Shown piece by piece: positions 34,028 through 35,596 of a DNA stretch of 35,596 nt (the stretch's first letter is position 1; the number at the start of each line of letters is the position of its first letter). The stretch is taken from positions 1-35,596 of the forward strand of contig JAPLGN010000004.1 in the NCBI GenBank assembly GCA_026390135.1, in the 5' to 3' direction. Both the position numbers and the translations under genes were made by a program. This DNA is from Campylobacterales bacterium (GTDB lineage: Bacteria; Campylobacterota; Campylobacteria; Campylobacterales; Sulfurimonadaceae). The notes under the pieces are model-generated. The model was given only the letters and a program-made list of their open reading frames with translations, searched no databases and was not told where the DNA came from.

Positions 34028-34957
34028 ATGAACGAAGCCAAAAATATTTGGATGAACGGAAAACTAGTACCTTGGAATGACGCAAAAATTCACGTCCTTT
34101 CTCATACGCTCCACTACGGTAACGGTGCCATCGAGGGGACAAAAGTCTATAAAACTTCAAAAGGGTATGCTATTTTTCGTCTAAACGATCATACAAAACG
34201 TTTGATTGAATCGGCAAAGATGACGCTCATAACGGTTCCATATACTCTTGAAGAACTCAACCAAGCACAAATTGATCTCATTAAATCCAACGATTTTACG
34301 GGTGAAAATGTCTATCTTCGTCCTATTGTCTATTTAGGATATGGCGTTATGGGGATTTATCATAAAGAAGCTCCTGTTGAAGTTGCGGTAGCTGCATGGG
34401 AATGGGGTGCCTATTTGGGTGAAGAGGGGATGAAGCGTGGTATTCGCCTCAAAATCTCTTCATTCAGCCGTCCAAACAACAAATCCAATATGGGTAAAGC
34501 AAAAGCAGTCGCTAACTATCTTAACTCTCAAATGGCAAAATTTGAAGCAGTAGAAGCCGGTTACGATGAAGCACTTCTTCTGGATGATGAAGGTTATGTC
34601 GCAGAAGCTAGCGGAGCGTCGTTTTTCATGATAAAAGACGGTGAAATCATCACTCCTCCAAATGATAACTCTCTCGCATCCATCACCCAAAAAACGGTCA
34701 TTGAAATGGCAGAAAAAATGGGGATGAAAGTAACTCGCCGAAAAATCACCCGTGAAGAAATTTACGTTGCGGATGAAGCATTTCTCACAGGTACTGCAGC
34801 AGAGCTAACCCCTGTTCGCGAAGTAGATGCACGGGTATTGGGTGCAGGCGGACGTGGTCCAATCACTGAAAAACTACAAAGCAGCTATTTTGACATCGTA
34901 TACGGACGTAATCCTGATTACGATCACTACTTGACTTATATTGATGATACACACTAA
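34028..34957 (+). CDS. ilvE: Branched-chain amino acid aminotransferase
   Basis: A 309-residue PLP enzyme that transfers amino groups to the keto acids of leucine, isoleucine and valine. It has the fold-type IV pattern: IWMNGKLVPWNDAKIHVLSHTLHYG at the N-terminus, NMGKAKAVANYLNSQMAKF with the PLP lysine, GYDEALLLDDEGYVAEASG, and AFLTGTAAELTPVREVD. ATG at 34028 is preferred to a TTG at 34013 because GGAG is nine bases before it. TAGAAT near 33993-33998 could be its -10. Its stop codon lies inside a repeat stem. An SPFH-type gene follows, as in Campylobacter jejuni. Confidence 0.95.
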   Translation: MNEAKNIWMNGKLVPWNDAKIHVLSHTLHYGNGAIEGTKVYKTSKGYAIFRLNDHTKRLIESAKMTLITVPYTLEELNQAQIDLIKSNDFTGENVYLRPIVYLGYGVMGIYHKEAPVEVAVAAWEWGAYLGEEGMKRGIRLKISSFSRPNNKSNMGKAKAVANYLNSQMAKFEAVEAGYDEALLLDDEGYVAEASGASFFMIKDGEIITPPNDNSLASITQKTVIEMAEKMGMKVTRRKITREEIYVADEAFLTGTAAELTPVREVDARVLGAGGRGPITEKLQSSYFDIVYGRNPDYDHYLTYIDDTH

Positions 34958-35018
34958 AACGAACAAGTCCGCTTTAGTGGCAGGGACAAATGTCCCTACA
35001 ACCCCCTAAAGCTACAAA
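34952..35018. repeat. Hairpin-rich dispersed repeat, copy 2 (inverted)
   Basis: An inverted copy of the element at 8135-8198. It has CACTAAAACG/CGCTTTAGTG (34952-34979) with one mismatch, AGGGACA/TGTCCCT (34982-34997), then CCCCCTAAAGCTAC. The last codons and TAA stop of ilvE (34955-34957) fall within the first stem. Possibly a terminator for ilvE. Confidence 0.75.
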
Positions 35019-35096
35019 ACAAGTGAAGCGCTTTTTGCAAAGCAAAAATGTTTCTTCAGAAAAACTTTAGTTTTTGAGAATTTTAAAGGAAATTTT

Positions 35097-35596
35097 ATGG
35101 CAACCGATATGAACGATTATTTTAATAAGAAAAAACATGAAGAAAAAAAGAGTGAGGGAGGATTCACTCCACCAAAACCTCCTAAAATCGATTTCAATAT
35201 GAATCCCCAAAAAGCAGGTATCCTTTGGCTCATAGGAGGATTTATTGTCCTCTTATTTTTGGCAAAACCTTTTATTATCATCAATGAAGGCGAACGCGGG
35301 ATTCTTTCCACCAACGGTAAATATAGCGATAACGCATTAATGCCGGGGCTTCATTTTCTCCTTCCTGTTATTCAAACTGTTTATATTGTTGATACAAAAG
35401 TACGTATTATCAACTATGCTGATAAAATCGATCGTGCGTCAACCGCAGGAGATGGGATTTTACTCAAACCTGCTATCACCGTTTTAGATAAACGGGGACT
35501 TCCGGTATCCATCGATATGACGGTCCAATATCGTCTTAATGCCCAACTTGCAGCTCAAACCATCTCCAACTGGGGTTTCAGCTGGGAAGATAAAAT
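35097..35596 (+). CDS. SPFH/Band 7-domain membrane protein, N-terminal part
   Basis: The first 166 residues of a gene that runs off the right edge. A charged N-terminal tail (about 1-38, rich in Lys, Glu and Pro) is followed by one transmembrane helix at about 41-62 (ILWLIGGFIVLLFLAKPF) and the start of the SPFH domain: INEGERGILSTNGKYSD, LMPGLHFLLPVIQTVYIVDT, then ITVLDKRGLPVSIDMTVQYR. SPFH proteins such as HflK and prohibitin form large membrane rings around proteases. It follows ilvE, as in Campylobacter (Cj0269c/Cj0268c). ATG at 35097 has AAAGGA seven bases upstream. Confidence 0.85.
   Translation, partial: MATDMNDYFNKKKHEEKKSEGGFTPPKPPKIDFNMNPQKAGILWLIGGFIVLLFLAKPFIIINEGERGILSTNGKYSDNALMPGLHFLLPVIQTVYIVDTKVRIINYADKIDRASTAGDGILLKPAITVLDKRGLPVSIDMTVQYRLNAQLAAQTISNWGFSWEDK

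Noticed and set aside
1-35596. CRISPR array
   Set aside because: The repeats found are scattered palindromes at gene ends without regular spacers, and no cas genes were seen.

Overview
The window looks like chromosome of a mesophilic member of the Campylobacterota (Epsilonproteobacteria), most likely a sulfur- or hydrogen-oxidising relative of Sulfurimonas or Sulfuricurvum. The evidence is a complex I operon with the Campylobacterota-type NuoE substitute, a gene block in the order argS-tatA-gmk-acidic protein-fliR-ABC ATPase-tsf-rpsB that I recall from Campylobacter jejuni (Cj1175c to Cj1182c), an ilvE-SPFH protein pair (compare Cj0269c/Cj0268c), a FlaC-like short flagellin, and a DUF3373-type outer membrane protein. 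The genus is an inference; the class is well supported.

Layout. 1-7694 (minus strand): the front of a nuo operon, transcribed nuoA-B-C-D-(NuoE-like)-(NuoF/GltD-like fusion)-nuoG-second nuoG, with the last gene cut by the window edge. 7695-8209: intergenic region with tRNA-Arg(CCU) and a hairpin-rich repeat. 8210-16514 (minus): a tightly packed run of six genes, a KAP-type P-loop NTPase, a RhuM-family protein, endonuclease IV (nfo), a FadL-type porin, a FadD-type acyl-CoA ligase and an AAA+ ATPase. The first two are AT-rich, overlap by 20 bases and look like an acquired defence-type pair placed directly in front of nfo. 16632-20234: lipoprotein, aldo/keto reductase, a small CxxC protein, a J-domain protein and N-carbamoylputrescine amidase. 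20345-21079: flaC-like flagellin. 21165-28977: the conserved argS-to-rpsB block, interrupted by a small plus-strand gene for a degenerate phospholipase-D-like protein. 29300-35596: DUF3373 outer membrane protein, Bcp peroxiredoxin, aldehyde dehydrogenase, group II truncated haemoglobin, a small secreted protein, ilvE and the start of an SPFH-domain membrane protein.

Two dispersed repeat families occupy the gaps. One is a CGTCATyCC...rGGAATGACG family in six places, either single hairpins or about 70-base paired units, mostly between converging genes and probably acting as terminators. The other is a hairpin-rich element of about 65 bases present in two inverted copies (8135-8198 and 34952-35015).

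The points most worth following are the complex I input module (NuoF flavin/NADH domain absent, its Fe-S tail fused to a GltD-like flavoprotein and lacking one N3 cysteine), the KAP NTPase-RhuM pair, and the repeat-associated gene ends. No CRISPR array, rRNA, transposase or integrase gene was seen.
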